Part shown: piece by piece, positions 38,613 through 48,601 of the stretch
Numbering within the stretch: position 1 is the stretch's first letter
How the letters are laid out: each line of letters opens with the position of its first letter
Position numbers and translations under genes: made by a program
Notes under the pieces: model-generated
What the model was told of the DNA's origin: nothing
Seen by the model: the letters and a program-made list of their open reading frames with translations, nothing else
Database searches by the model: none
NCBI GenBank assembly: GCA_937942875.1
Contig: CALEBT010000047.1
Coordinates: 27,134-91,133, forward strand
Reading direction: 5' to 3'
From: an uncultured Ignavibacterium sp.
GTDB taxonomy: Bacteria; Bacteroidota; Ignavibacteria; Ignavibacteriales; Ignavibacteriaceae
Length of the DNA: 64,000 bases

Positions 38613-40092
38613 GCAACCTAAAAAAATAAGAGAAACTTTGTCTATAGAACATTCACTTTTTAACCAGAAAAATCTTGGAGTTATTAGAATTGATCACAAA
38701 GGCTATCCGGTTTCCATAAATGAACATCTATTAAATCTTCTATCGTTCGAAAGTGCTGATGATTTTTATGGATTTATATCTTCAGATGACCAATTCCAAA
38801 AAAATTTTGATCCGAATAAATACATTAATTATCTGAATCGTGCGATTAAATCTAATTATCTTGAAAGTAAATGGCTTAATAAAAATGGGAAAATTTTATT
38901 CTTTAAAGAATTTGTAAATCCTGTTTATAATGAAAACAATGAAATAGTTTTTTTCGATTGCATAATTGAAGATATTACAAATATTAAACTGGTTGATGAG
39001 CTTATTAAAAATTATCAATTAAGAGACTTGTCTATATTAAAAGCTCTTCCTGACTTTTTATTCCTTATTTCTTATGATGGTATTTTCCTTGACTACAAAT
39101 ACAGCAACAGAAATAATTTTAATCTCTTTATAAATCCACTCGATATTATTGGCAAACGTGTTGAAGACATCTTTCCTAATGAAGTTGCAGATTTAATAAT
39201 TACTGCAGTTAAAAAAACCTTATCTGATGAAGAACTTCAGACTGTGGAATTTTCATTAGACAATTCCGATAAATTCGCTTTTTTTGAAGCAAGAATAATT
39301 TTTAATTCTTCAGACCAGGCATTGATTTTATTAAGAGATATTACCACTCAGAAACAAGCTGAAATTGAATTAAGAAGAGTTACTGAAGACCTTGAAGTAG
39401 CAAACAGAGAAAAAGATAAATTCTTTTCCCTAATTGCTCACGACTTAAGAACTCCATTAGTGGGCTTAACCGGATATGCCGAAATTCTTTCTCAGGATAT
39501 AGATGAATTAACAAAAGATGAGATTAAAGAATATTCAAAAAGTATTGTGGAAATTTCCAGACAAACTATAAAATTTCTATCTAATCTTTTGGAATGGTCA
39601 CGTTTGCAAACAGGAAAAATTCAATACCTTCCAAATGACCTGAGTATTAATCTTACAGTTCAAAGCATTTTTCAACTGCTTAAATCAAATGCCGCAAGAA
39701 AAAATATTAATCTTGTAAACAATACAAATCCAGAACATATTGCTTATGCTGATGAGAATATGATTTATTCCGTACTGAACAACTTGATTTCTAATGCAAT
39801 TAAGTTTACAAATCCTGGAGGAGAAATAATTGTTGCCAGCAGGGAAGAAGGTGATAAAATAATAACCTCTGTTAAAGATAATGGCGTTGGAATGGATGAT
39901 GAACAGCTTAAAAATTTATTTGCGTTAAATAAATCTTTTACAACTATTGGTACAGCCAAAGAAAAAGGAACTGGTTTGGGAATAATTCTCTGCAGAGATT
40001 TTGTTAATAGAAATTTTGGAAAACTTTGGGTGGAAAGCAAAGTAGGAGAAGGTAGCGAATTTTCCTTCTCCTTACCTAAATTTAAAGATTAA
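38605..40092 (+). CDS. PAS-domain sensor histidine kinase
   Basis: H-box FFSLIAHDLRTPLVGLTGYAEIL; NNLISNAIKFTNPGG; DNGVGM; GTGLGIILC. Start set at ATG 38605. Confidence 0.92.
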   Translation: MIEQPKKIRETLSIEHSLFNQKNLGVIRIDHKGYPVSINEHLLNLLSFESADDFYGFISSDDQFQKNFDPNKYINYLNRAIKSNYLESKWLNKNGKILFFKEFVNPVYNENNEIVFFDCIIEDITNIKLVDELIKNYQLRDLSILKALPDFLFLISYDGIFLDYKYSNRNNFNLFINPLDIIGKRVEDIFPNEVADLIITAVKKTLSDEELQTVEFSLDNSDKFAFFEARIIFNSSDQALILLRDITTQKQAEIELRRVTEDLEVANREKDKFFSLIAHDLRTPLVGLTGYAEILSQDIDELTKDEIKEYSKSIVEISRQTIKFLSNLLEWSRLQTGKIQYLPNDLSINLTVQSIFQLLKSNAARKNINLVNNTNPEHIAYADENMIYSVLNNLISNAIKFTNPGGEIIVASREEGDKIITSVKDNGVGMDDEQLKNLFALNKSFTTIGTAKEKGTGLGIILCRDFVNRNFGKLWVESKVGEGSEFSFSLPKFKD

Positions 40093-41252
40093 CCCATAAA
40101 GAAACTTAACATAATTCCTGCTGCAACTGCACTTCCGATAACTCCTGCAACATTCGGTCCCATTGCGTGCATTAATAAATGATTGGTCTGATCATATTGC
40201 AATCCAATCATTTGAGAAACTCTGGCACTGTCCGGTACTGCTGATACTCCGGCATTACCAATTAACGGATTTATTTTCTTTCCTTCGGGCAGAAATAAGT
40301 TCATTACTTTAACAAATATTACTCCGCCTGCAGTAGCAATTACAAATGATGCAGCTCCTAAAGCAAATATGCCAATTGATTTTGGAGTTAAAAAAGTTGT
40401 TGCCTGTGTTGATGCACCTACTGTTAATCCAATTAAAATTGTTACAATATCAATCAATGAACCTTTAGCAGTATCAGCTAATCTTTTTGTAACACCACTT
40501 TCTTTCAATAGATTTCCGAAAAATAGCATTCCCAATAAAGGCAAAGCACTTGGTGTAATAAAAGTAGTAAGAATCAGACCAACAATCGGGAACATAATCT
40601 TTTCAGTTTTTGATACAGATCTGGGGGGCTTCATTCTTATTCTTCGCTCTTTGTCATTAGTCAGTAGTTTCATTATTGGAGGTTGAATTACCGGCACCAA
40701 AGCCATATAGGAATATGCTGAAATCGCAATTGCACCAATTAAATCAGGAGCTAATTTTGATGATAAGAATATTGCTGTTGGTCCATCTGCTCCTCCGATT
40801 ATTGCAATAGCCGCAGCTTGCTCAGGAATAAATCCAATAAGAAGCGCTAACATATATGCACCAAAAATTCCTACTTGTGCAGCTGCTCCAAGTAGCATAA
40901 GTTTTGGGTTAGATAAAAGAGCAGAGAAATCTGTCATTGCTCCAATGCCAAGGAAAATTAAGGGTGGATAAATACCTTTCATTACACCGAAATAAAGATA
41001 ATTCAATACACTTCCCGGTTCATAAATGCCGATTTGCAATTTTGCACTTTCAAGAAATGGAATGTTCCCAATAAGAATTCCAAATCCTATTGGTACTAGT
41101 AAAAGAGGTTCGTATTCTTTTTTTATTGCCAGATAAATAAAAATTAATCCAACTGTAATCATTATAATATGACCAACTGTCATATTAGGGAATGCAGTAT
41201 AAGATATAAACTGTTCAATTCCGTGGGCTATAAATTCAAAAAATTTTGCCAT
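40089..41252 (-). CDS. Na+-translocating decarboxylase beta subunit (OadB/MmdB family)
   Basis: Polytopic; GAMTDFSALLSNPKLMLLGAAAQVGIFGAYMLALLIGF...AIIGGADGPTAIFLSSKLAPDLIGAIAISAYSYMALVPVIQPPIMKLLT. Confidence 0.96.
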   Translation of the reverse strand: MAKFFEFIAHGIEQFISYTAFPNMTVGHIIMITVGLIFIYLAIKKEYEPLLLVPIGFGILIGNIPFLESAKLQIGIYEPGSVLNYLYFGVMKGIYPPLIFLGIGAMTDFSALLSNPKLMLLGAAAQVGIFGAYMLALLIGFIPEQAAAIAIIGGADGPTAIFLSSKLAPDLIGAIAISAYSYMALVPVIQPPIMKLLTNDKERRIRMKPPRSVSKTEKIMFPIVGLILTTFITPSALPLLGMLFFGNLLKESGVTKRLADTAKGSLIDIVTILIGLTVGASTQATTFLTPKSIGIFALGAASFVIATAGGVIFVKVMNLFLPEGKKINPLIGNAGVSAVPDSARVSQMIGLQYDQTNHLLMHAMGPNVAGVIGSAVAAGIMLSFFMG

Positions 41253-41257
41253 TTTGT

Positions 41258-41698
41258 TTACCCGATTTCAATTAATGTATCGCCTTCAAGCACACTATCA
41301 CCTTTGCTGACTTTTATTGATTTTATCGTACCTTCCTTGTCAGCATTTATGTTGTTCTCCATTTTCATAGCTTCAAGAGTAATTAGTTTTTGTCCAATTG
41401 AAACTTTATCTCCTTCTTTAACATAAATGTCAAGAATTACTCCCGGCAATGGTGATTTTATAAAACCTGCTCCCTTAGGTGCTGAAGGTGCAGATGTTTT
41501 CAATTGTGATGGTGCAGTTTCAGTTGAAGGAACTGCGTATGATCTTACAAGTTTTGGTGTTTTAGGTTTTGCTATCTTTTTCTCTAATTCAACTTTGTAA
41601 ACAGTTCCGTTTACTTCGATCTCAGCGATTTCATCCTCAATATTTAGAACATTAACATCGTATTTGTTTCCCTGAATTGTGAATTTGAAGCTTTTCAT
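41258..41698 (-). CDS. Biotin carboxyl carrier subunit of the decarboxylase
   Basis: C-terminal biotinyl domain with EAMKMEN; Pro/Ala-rich linker. Confidence 0.93.
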   Translation of the reverse strand: MKSFKFTIQGNKYDVNVLNIEDEIAEIEVNGTVYKVELEKKIAKPKTPKLVRSYAVPSTETAPSQLKTSAPSAPKGAGFIKSPLPGVILDIYVKEGDKVSIGQKLITLEAMKMENNINADKEGTIKSIKVSKGDSVLEGDTLIEIG

Positions 41699-41708
41699 TT
41701 TTATTCCT

Positions 41709-42116
41709 TTATCTTGGATATTGTCTTAAACCATAAATTTTTGAACTCCACGGGGAATAGGCTTTTGATACTCTGTTTATTGTAATAATCGGATTTTCCT
41801 GATCGTGCAGTTCATTGTAATATAAATAAATTGCGTATGCTATTGCTGCATTTACTTCTCCACTGATCTCTTCAACCTTGCTGGCTTCATCAGATTTTCC
41901 TTCTTTTTTCAGTAGTCTTTTAACATTTAAAGTCATTGCTTTAGACAGATTATAAAAAATTATATAAAGTAAAAGTAAAGCTATAAAAACAACACTGTAA
42001 CCAATTACCGTCATCCCAATTCCAAAGGGATCAATTTTCATAAACAAATCTGAATTACGGTGCACAAGCACAGCAGTTGAATCATTAGCAGTTTGTAGAA
42101 CTTGAGCTATAAACAT
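41709..42116 (-). CDS. Decarboxylase small membrane subunit (OadG/MmdD-like)
   Basis: Single TM and charged tail, located between carboxyltransferase and biotin carrier genes. Confidence 0.75.
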   Translation of the reverse strand: MFIAQVLQTANDSTAVLVHRNSDLFMKIDPFGIGMTVIGYSVVFIALLLLYIIFYNLSKAMTLNVKRLLKKEGKSDEASKVEEISGEVNAAIAYAIYLYYNELHDQENPIITINRVSKAYSPWSSKIYGLRQYPR

Positions 42117-42132
42117 TTTCTTAGTCCTTCAT

Positions 42133-43692
42133 TTACAAAGGTAAATTTGAGTGTTTTTTAGGAGGATTTATATCCTTTTTAGTACGCAACGATTCTAATG
42201 CTCTGATTATTCTGAATCTTGTATTTCTTGGTTCAATCACGTCATCAATAAATCCGTATTTTGCCGCTTCATAAGGTGTGGTAAACTTTCTCCTGTATTC
42301 TTCTTCTTTCTGCTGAAGGAATTTCATTCTCTCTTCTAAATCAGTAATTTCTTTGTACTGTTTGCTATATAAAATCTCGATAGCACCTTTAGGTCCCATA
42401 ACGGCAATTTCTGCTCCCGGCCAGGCATAATTTATATCTCCTCGTAGGTGTTTGGAACTCATAACATCATAAGCACCGCCATATGCTTTTCTTAGAATAA
42501 TTGTAACTTTAGGAACAGTGGCCTCTCCGTATGCATATAAAAGTTTTGCGCCGTGAATAATAATTCCACCATATTCTTGAGTTGTACCGGGAAGAAATCC
42601 TGGAACATCAACAAAAGTAACAACAGGTATATTAAAGGCATCACAGAATCTGACAAATCTGGCTGCCTTACGGGATGAATTTATATCTAATACTCCTGCT
42701 AAATAATTAGGTTGATTTGCTACGATTCCCACAGATATTCCGTTAAATCGAGCAAACCCAATTACAATGTTTGGTGCATAATGGCGCTGAACTTCAACAA
42801 ATTCATTATAATCTACAACTGCGTGAATTACATCTTTGACATCATAAGGTTTGCTTGGGTTATCAGGAATAATTTCATTGAGAGAATCCTCTAATCTATC
42901 AATTGGATCATCACAAGGCATAATAGGTGGATCTTCCAAATTATTCTGAGGCATATAACTTAAAAGTTTTCGAATTAATGCAATGCCTTCCTGCTCAGTG
43001 TCTGCTACAAAATGAGTAACACCAGACTTTGCGCCGTGAATCATTGCACCGCCCAACTGATCCTCAGTGACTGTTTCACCAGTAACTGTTTTTACGACTT
43101 TAGGTCCTGTAACAAACATATAACTGGTATCTTTCGACATCAAAATAAAATCTGTAAGAGCGGGAGAATAAACAGCACCACCAGCACAGGGACCAAATAC
43201 TGCTGATATCTGTGGAACTACTCCCGAAGCCATTATATTTCTCTGAAATATTTCAGCATATCCCCCCAGACTTTTAACTCCTTCCTGAATCCTTGCACCA
43301 CCACTATCGTTAATTCCTATTATTGGAGCTCCAACTTTCATAGCTTTATCCATAATTTTGCAGATTTTAGCAGCATACATTTCTGAAAGTGAGCCACCAA
43401 ATACAGTAAAATCCTGTGAGAAGACATAAACAATTCGTCCGTCGATAGTTCCATAACCTGTCACAACACCATCTGATAAATAAGTTTCTTCAGCTAACCC
43501 GAAGTCAATACATCTGTGAGAAACAAACATATCGAATTCTTCAAAACTGCCTTCATCTAAAAGTAATTCTATTCTTTCGCGTGCGGTTAATTTACCTTTT
43601 TTATGTTGTGCCTCTATTCTTTTAGGTCCACCACCGATTCTGGCTTTTTCTCTTAATTCCAGTAATTCTTTGATTTTTTCTTGCTGATTCAT
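42133..43692 (-). CDS. mmdA: Methylmalonyl-CoA carboxyltransferase/decarboxylase alpha subunit (MmdA/PccB family)
   Basis: [38 protein letters not shown]...[19 protein letters not shown]...[34 protein letters not shown]. Confidence 0.95.
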   Translation of the reverse strand: MNQQEKIKELLELREKARIGGGPKRIEAQHKKGKLTARERIELLLDEGSFEEFDMFVSHRCIDFGLAEETYLSDGVVTGYGTIDGRIVYVFSQDFTVFGGSLSEMYAAKICKIMDKAMKVGAPIIGINDSGGARIQEGVKSLGGYAEIFQRNIMASGVVPQISAVFGPCAGGAVYSPALTDFILMSKDTSYMFVTGPKVVKTVTGETVTEDQLGGAMIHGAKSGVTHFVADTEQEGIALIRKLLSYMPQNNLEDPPIMPCDDPIDRLEDSLNEIIPDNPSKPYDVKDVIHAVVDYNEFVEVQRHYAPNIVIGFARFNGISVGIVANQPNYLAGVLDINSSRKAARFVRFCDAFNIPVVTFVDVPGFLPGTTQEYGGIIIHGAKLLYAYGEATVPKVTIILRKAYGGAYDVMSSKHLRGDINYAWPGAEIAVMGPKGAIEILYSKQYKEITDLEERMKFLQQKEEEYRRKFTTPYEAAKYGFIDDVIEPRNTRFRIIRALESLRTKKDINPPKKHSNLPL

Positions 43693-43703
43693 TTTAATTC
43701 TTT

Positions 43704-44114
43704 CTATTGTTTCGGCTTTTCACAAAATTCTGTTAATACTCCGAAAGTTGATTTCGGATGAAGAAATGCAATATTTAAACCTTCTGCTCCCTCTCTTGGT
43801 TTTGAGTCAATCAACTGAACTCCTTTCGAACTAACGGATTCGAGAGATTCCTGCAATCCATCAACCGCAAAAGCTATATGATGAATACCCTCGCCTTTCT
43901 TTTCAATAAATTTTCCGATTGGTCCATCAGGTGAAGTTGATTCCAATAATTCGATTTTAGTCTGACCAACCTGAAAAAATGCTGTTTTAACTTTTTGGTC
44001 TGCTACTTCTTCAATTTTGTAACATTTAAGGTTTAAAATCTTTTCGAAGAAGTCGATGCTTTCTTGCAGATTTTTGACAGCAATACCTATATGTTCAATA
44101 TGTGTTATATTCAT
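43704..44114 (-). CDS. mce: Methylmalonyl-CoA epimerase
   Basis: [22 protein letters not shown]...[43 protein letters not shown]. Confidence 0.94.
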   Translation of the reverse strand: MNITHIEHIGIAVKNLQESIDFFEKILNLKCYKIEEVADQKVKTAFFQVGQTKIELLESTSPDGPIGKFIEKKGEGIHHIAFAVDGLQESLESVSSKGVQLIDSKPREGAEGLNIAFLHPKSTFGVLTEFCEKPKQ

Positions 44115-44149
44115 TAGAATTCCATTTATTAAAAAAGATAACTAACGTT

Positions 44150-44165
44150 TGCAAAGTAAATGCCA
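44150..44165 (-). promoter_or_regulatory. Putative sigma-54 promoter of the epimerase/decarboxylase operon
   Basis: Minus strand reads TGGCAT-ttact-TTGCA, about 36 nt upstream of the epimerase start; same core as the fliL promoter candidate. Confidence 0.75.
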
Positions 44166-44404
44166 CAAAGTAGTTTATTATAAATCGTTATTAAACATTT
44201 AAATAACTACTAATAATGTGAGTAATTTAAAAATTCTAATCTATGAGAAACCAATTTTTAGAATTAGGATTGAAACTTTAATAATGATTAGAGTATTTAT
44301 GTTTTCGCCATTTGCTTAAGTTTTAAGATTAAATGAAGAATCCAATCAAATTCTGAATAAATTTTATAATAAAAAACAGGTTTGAAAGAATCTAATTAAA
44401 CCAT

Positions 44405-45163
44405 TCACTCAATTACAAAATCAAAATATGTGTCAGGGTAAGGTTCGTTTTTGAGAGTATAGTGCCACCATTCAAATGGATAATTTTTGAAGCCATATTT
44501 TTCCATCAGTGTTTTTAATAATAATCTATTGATTCGTTGATTTAATTCTAAATCATTATTAATCGTATTTGAAACAGGATGGAAACAATCAAAACCAGAT
44601 CCCATATCAATTGAATTATCCCTGAATCTTTTATGGAGTGGTAAGTAACATTCACATAATGCTGTGGAGTCAGTAAAATCTTCTTGCTCGGGTACAGGTA
44701 TAGGTACTATCGTTAAATCAACAGTGCTTCCTCTGGAGTGAGATGATTTGTCAGCGATATAACCATCCTTGAATAAATTTCTTTTATCCACTGTTGGATA
44801 AAATTCTTTTTTCATAAGTGTGTCAGATAAATCTTTTGCCCACTCAACAAAATGATTTACTGCTCTCTGGGGACGATAGGCATCATAAATTTTTATTGTG
44901 AGATTAAATTTCCTTAATTCCTCCTGAACTTTTGCAAGTGAATCAGCAGCAGTTTTGGTTATATAGCAGATCTCTGCGTTGTATCCATTAATTCTTTTCC
45001 CAATAAAATTATGACTACCAAAATATCTTAATTCAACAATAACATCGGGAATGACTTCTTTAATATTTACAAAATCATCAGGCTTTGTTTGGATTGAGAT
45101 TTGAGCTTCTGTAGAATAGAAAAAAAATAATAATAATAGAAAAATTTTAAGACACAATTTCAT
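44405..45163 (-). CDS. D-alanyl-D-alanine dipeptidase (VanX/DdpX family), exported
   Basis: Signal peptide; IYDAYRPQRAV; SSHSRGSTVDLT; EWWHYTL. Confidence 0.93.
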   Translation of the reverse strand: MKLCLKIFLLLLFFFYSTEAQISIQTKPDDFVNIKEVIPDVIVELRYFGSHNFIGKRINGYNAEICYITKTAADSLAKVQEELRKFNLTIKIYDAYRPQRAVNHFVEWAKDLSDTLMKKEFYPTVDKRNLFKDGYIADKSSHSRGSTVDLTIVPIPVPEQEDFTDSTALCECYLPLHKRFRDNSIDMGSGFDCFHPVSNTINNDLELNQRINRLLLKTLMEKYGFKNYPFEWWHYTLKNEPYPDTYFDFVIE

Positions 45164-45168
45164 TTTGT

Positions 45169-45822
45169 TTAATACATTATTCCAAGATTTAAGGTAATAA
45201 ATAGTCCCTGAAGATTTTTTTGATATCTTCCAACTAAACTCTCAACACCTTCGCCAAATAATTTTATGTAATAGTATCTTAAGTTGATTCCAACAAGACT
45301 GGATTTATCAAGCCCAAAGTTTGCACCTAATCCGATATATCCTCCATAAGCCCATTGAGAATTTGCACTGCCGAAAGCACTGAAAAATTCTTCATCATAT
45401 GGAGTTGTTATTATTAGACTTGGTCCTGTACCAAAATTAAGATAGGGTCGTAAATTTTCTGCAATTGAATTTTCAAACATTCTGTATTGCAAGCCAAAGA
45501 ACATTGGTATCTGAAAGATTCTGTTCTTTTTCCCAACCACGAAAGAATTACCCCAGTAATCAAAATATTCTATTTCACGTTCGTCTTTTGCTTCAGAAAA
45601 TGAAACATCAAAATAACCAGTTAGTTTTTGGTTTAGCTGATGTCGAATAAAAGTGCCAAGTCCAAAACCTGATTCACCAAACATAATATCTATTCCCCAC
45701 GCACCATTAGGAAATTTTTCTAAAGGTTTCTCTGGTTCAATCTCTCCAAGTCTCTGACCAAAAGAATCAGGGACTTGACCAAATAGCAGTAATATTATTG
45801 TAATTATTAAAAAGTTTTTCAT
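45169..45822 (-). CDS. Outer-membrane beta-barrel-like protein
   Basis: Signal peptide; GFGLGTFIRHQLNQKLTGYFDVSFSEA...GGYIGLGANFGLDKSSLVGINLRYYYIKLFG. Confidence 0.7.
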   Translation of the reverse strand: MKNFLIITIILLLFGQVPDSFGQRLGEIEPEKPLEKFPNGAWGIDIMFGESGFGLGTFIRHQLNQKLTGYFDVSFSEAKDEREIEYFDYWGNSFVVGKKNRIFQIPMFFGLQYRMFENSIAENLRPYLNFGTGPSLIITTPYDEEFFSAFGSANSQWAYGGYIGLGANFGLDKSSLVGINLRYYYIKLFGEGVESLVGRYQKNLQGLFITLNLGIMY

Positions 45823-45839
45823 ATTCTTGAATAATTATT

Positions 45840-47948
45840 TTACATTTCTTTTTCAGCAATCAGTTTTTGACCTTTAACGAATTGCCCCTGCTCAAAGTGT
45901 TCTTTACTTATGTAAACAATACCATCCTCATCGTGCGGCTCACCATAAACTGAATGACAGGATTTTAATCCGCCCAAGTATTTTCTTGAGTCAGAAATAT
46001 AAACAAGATCACCGACTTCAGCAGCCATTTTCTTCATATCATTCTTTGAAAAATGAATTGTATCATCCTCACCATCTTTAAGTTTCCAATCTACTTTAAT
46101 CTTTTCACCTTCACGATCATTGATTTTAGAACCCTTGAAGTATTCTTTTGCTTTATTGATTGACCAGACGGTTAAACCATTAGTTTTTTCTTCTTCATTA
46201 TATTCGATATAATAATTAGCAACAAGCACAACAATGAAAACCATAACGAAAGTCAAAATAATCAATGCCATCATAGGTAATAGATTAAATGCAACTAAAA
46301 TGAATATTGCTATAGAAGCAATAACCATTGAAGCCATTATCAGCTTATGATTAGGATTCTTCTTAATTATTTCGACTATTTTAATCTGCTGCTTAATCGT
46401 AAAAGTTGTCAATACTGCAAAGAGCACACAAACGAATAAATTGTATAAAGCACCAATGTATGTGTAAGGATGTTTTGGATCAAAAGCAGTTCCGTGATCA
46501 AAAAACTCAATTAATGGTCTTGGATAATACATTCCTAAGATCATTAACGCTACTCCGCCAACAAGAGTTCCTATAACCGAGGAATTGCTAAATCTTTTCC
46601 AGAAAACTCCAAGAAAGATTGCCACTACCAATGGTGGGGTTAAAGTTGAATGAAAATATCCGTGTGCTTCATATACTGTTGGAAATTTACTAAATGGAAT
46701 AACAGTAAGCACACCAAGAAATGTGAACACAGCAGTTGCGATTCTTGCTGAGAATAATTCTTCTCGGTCTTCTTCTTTCCAGGACTGAATCTTTTTTGTT
46801 AACCATTTCTTTACAGGTCTGTGTATATCATTTATATAAACTGCTGCGGTAGCATTTAACAAAGTATCAACCGTTGACATAAGAGCGGCTGTTAATGCTG
46901 CCATTATAAAACCAAAAACTCCCGGATGAGAAATAATATTTGCTACCACTACGAAAATTGCATCGGGGTTAGTATCAGGTGGAACAACAGATGGATTAGC
47001 TACTGAAATTGCTTTTCCGATCCATCCTGCATTTCCAACCACTATTGCGGAAATTGGAAGCATAAAAAGAATATTAAAAGTAGCTGCTTTTCTTCCTTCA
47101 TCAACACTCTTGCAAGCCATAAATCTCATTACTAATCCCATATTCATAAATAAAAATCCAACCGAGCCAGCAACCCCATCCTGCCAAAATATTCCAACGA
47201 AGTTAAACCCAGGTGGATCATTAAAATGAGCAAAAGGTAATTTCCATTCTGTAGGTAGCAAGTTCCAGAACATACCGAAACCACCTATGTAATCAATTCC
47301 AAGTAAAAATACTAAAGCTCCTGTAAAGATTAGTATAAATCCTTGCAGCAAATCTGTAAATATTACTGCTGTTTGACCACCATAAGTAATATATATTCCA
47401 ATTATTAGTGCTATTACGATTACTAAACCCATCAGGGTTACATTGAAATGAAATCCAAAAATTGTAAATTCAGGAGGTAACAGTGGCAGTATTGCTTTTC
47501 CCATTGTCAAAAAACCGATTCCCACATATCCAATCATATAAAGCAATAACAAAAACGTCGCAAAAAATCGGGTGATTGGAGAAAATCTTTTTTCAAAATA
47601 TTCGGGGATTGACCTAATCTTGGTATAGACTATAATTGGCAGCCAACCAAAGATAAAAAAAGGAACGAAAAACCAATCGTTTATATAAGTCATTGTAGAT
47701 GAGAATCCTGCTTCGAAACCTTTGGCAGAATATTTAATAAAACTATGACTTCCAACACCGGTTGCGACAATACTCATTGCAATTAACCACCATGCAAATC
47801 TTCTTCCTCCGAAAAAGAAATCTGTGGTTGTTCTGTTGTATTTACTGAAATAAGCTCCAAATGCTAAAATTGCAATGAAGTAAACTAACATTACAATCCA
47901 GTCGCTTGAAGTACCTAAACTGTGATGTGATTCCATATTCCCTGTCAA
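45840..47948 (-). CDS. Sodium:solute symporter family protein
   Basis: About 13 or more TMs; FFFGGRRFAWWLIAMSIVATGVGSHSFI...TYGGQTAVIFTDLLQGFILI; cytoplasmic C-terminal tail. Confidence 0.92.
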   Translation of the reverse strand: MTGNMESHHSLGTSSDWIVMLVYFIAILAFGAYFSKYNRTTTDFFFGGRRFAWWLIAMSIVATGVGSHSFIKYSAKGFEAGFSSTMTYINDWFFVPFFIFGWLPIIVYTKIRSIPEYFEKRFSPITRFFATFLLLLYMIGYVGIGFLTMGKAILPLLPPEFTIFGFHFNVTLMGLVIVIALIIGIYITYGGQTAVIFTDLLQGFILIFTGALVFLLGIDYIGGFGMFWNLLPTEWKLPFAHFNDPPGFNFVGIFWQDGVAGSVGFLFMNMGLVMRFMACKSVDEGRKAATFNILFMLPISAIVVGNAGWIGKAISVANPSVVPPDTNPDAIFVVVANIISHPGVFGFIMAALTAALMSTVDTLLNATAAVYINDIHRPVKKWLTKKIQSWKEEDREELFSARIATAVFTFLGVLTVIPFSKFPTVYEAHGYFHSTLTPPLVVAIFLGVFWKRFSNSSVIGTLVGGVALMILGMYYPRPLIEFFDHGTAFDPKHPYTYIGALYNLFVCVLFAVLTTFTIKQQIKIVEIIKKNPNHKLIMASMVIASIAIFILVAFNLLPMMALIILTFVMVFIVVLVANYYIEYNEEEKTNGLTVWSINKAKEYFKGSKINDREGEKIKVDWKLKDGEDDTIHFSKNDMKKMAAEVGDLVYISDSRKYLGGLKSCHSVYGEPHDEDGIVYISKEHFEQGQFVKGQKLIAEKEM

Positions 47949-47952
47949 TTAA

Positions 47953-48165
47953 TTAAAGATATAGTGCTGCTAAAATTATAAGTGCGTGAAGTACCATAAA
48001 ATAAAAAAAACCAAATATTGTTATTCTCCACCAAAATCGGTGCCGCTTATTTGCTGGGTTATAACCCCCGGCTTTTTTAACAATTATCAATCCACTTAAA
48101 AAGAATAATCCACCCACACCATATAGGTAAATGTAAGGTAACCAAGTATAATAAATTGAAGGCAT
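47953..48165 (-). CDS. Small two-TM protein, paralog of the adjacent ORF
   Basis: TWLPYIYLYGVGGLFFLSGLIIVKKAGGYNPANKRHRFWWRITIFGFFYFMVLHALIILAALYL. Confidence 0.75.
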   Translation of the reverse strand: MPSIYYTWLPYIYLYGVGGLFFLSGLIIVKKAGGYNPANKRHRFWWRITIFGFFYFMVLHALIILAALYL

Positions 48166-48184
48166 ATAAATTCTTTCTGAATAA

Positions 48185-48403
48185 TCAAAAATATAAAGCT
48201 GCTATTATTAAAAAAGCGTGCATAAACATAAAAAAGAAAAATCCACCGAATAAGATTCTCAACCAAAAGCGATGTTGTTTTTTCTTTAAATTTAATGAAC
48301 CGCTTTTAACGATTATATACATACCACTGAGGAAAAATAATCCGCCAACGCCGTATAAATATATGTATGGTAGCCAGGATTGGAAAAATGTTTGTAATAT
48401 CAT
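48185..48403 (-). CDS. Small two-TM protein, paralog of the adjacent ORF
   Basis: SWLPYIYLYGVGGLFFLSGMYIIVKSGSLNLKKKQHRFWLRILFGGFFFFMFMHAFLIIAALYF. Confidence 0.75.
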   Translation of the reverse strand: MILQTFFQSWLPYIYLYGVGGLFFLSGMYIIVKSGSLNLKKKQHRFWLRILFGGFFFFMFMHAFLIIAALYF

Positions 48404-48601
48404 ATTACTAAATAATTATTTCTTAAAGATATATATACTAAAACATTTGATCAATTAACTTAATCTACACCTTAAATTTCCTAATATTTCTGTTAAAACC
48501 AATTCTTTTTGTTGAAATTAATAATTTATTAATATGAATTTTAAGTTTTGAGAATTATTTTTTTTTATTTTTAGAATCAATAATAAAATAAGGAGAGAAA
48601 A

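Noticed and set aside
40369-40686. Plus-strand ORF inside the decarboxylase beta subunit gene
   Set aside because: Shadow of a strongly conserved membrane protein gene on the minus strand.
44225-44265. Inverted repeat AATTCTAA...TTAGAATT in the mce-vanX intergenic region
   Set aside because: Short and AT-only; expected by chance in this composition.
48156-48458. Plus-strand 100-aa ORF
   Set aside because: Antisense to one of the two paralogous small membrane protein genes; Lys/Asn/Pro-rich with no domain.
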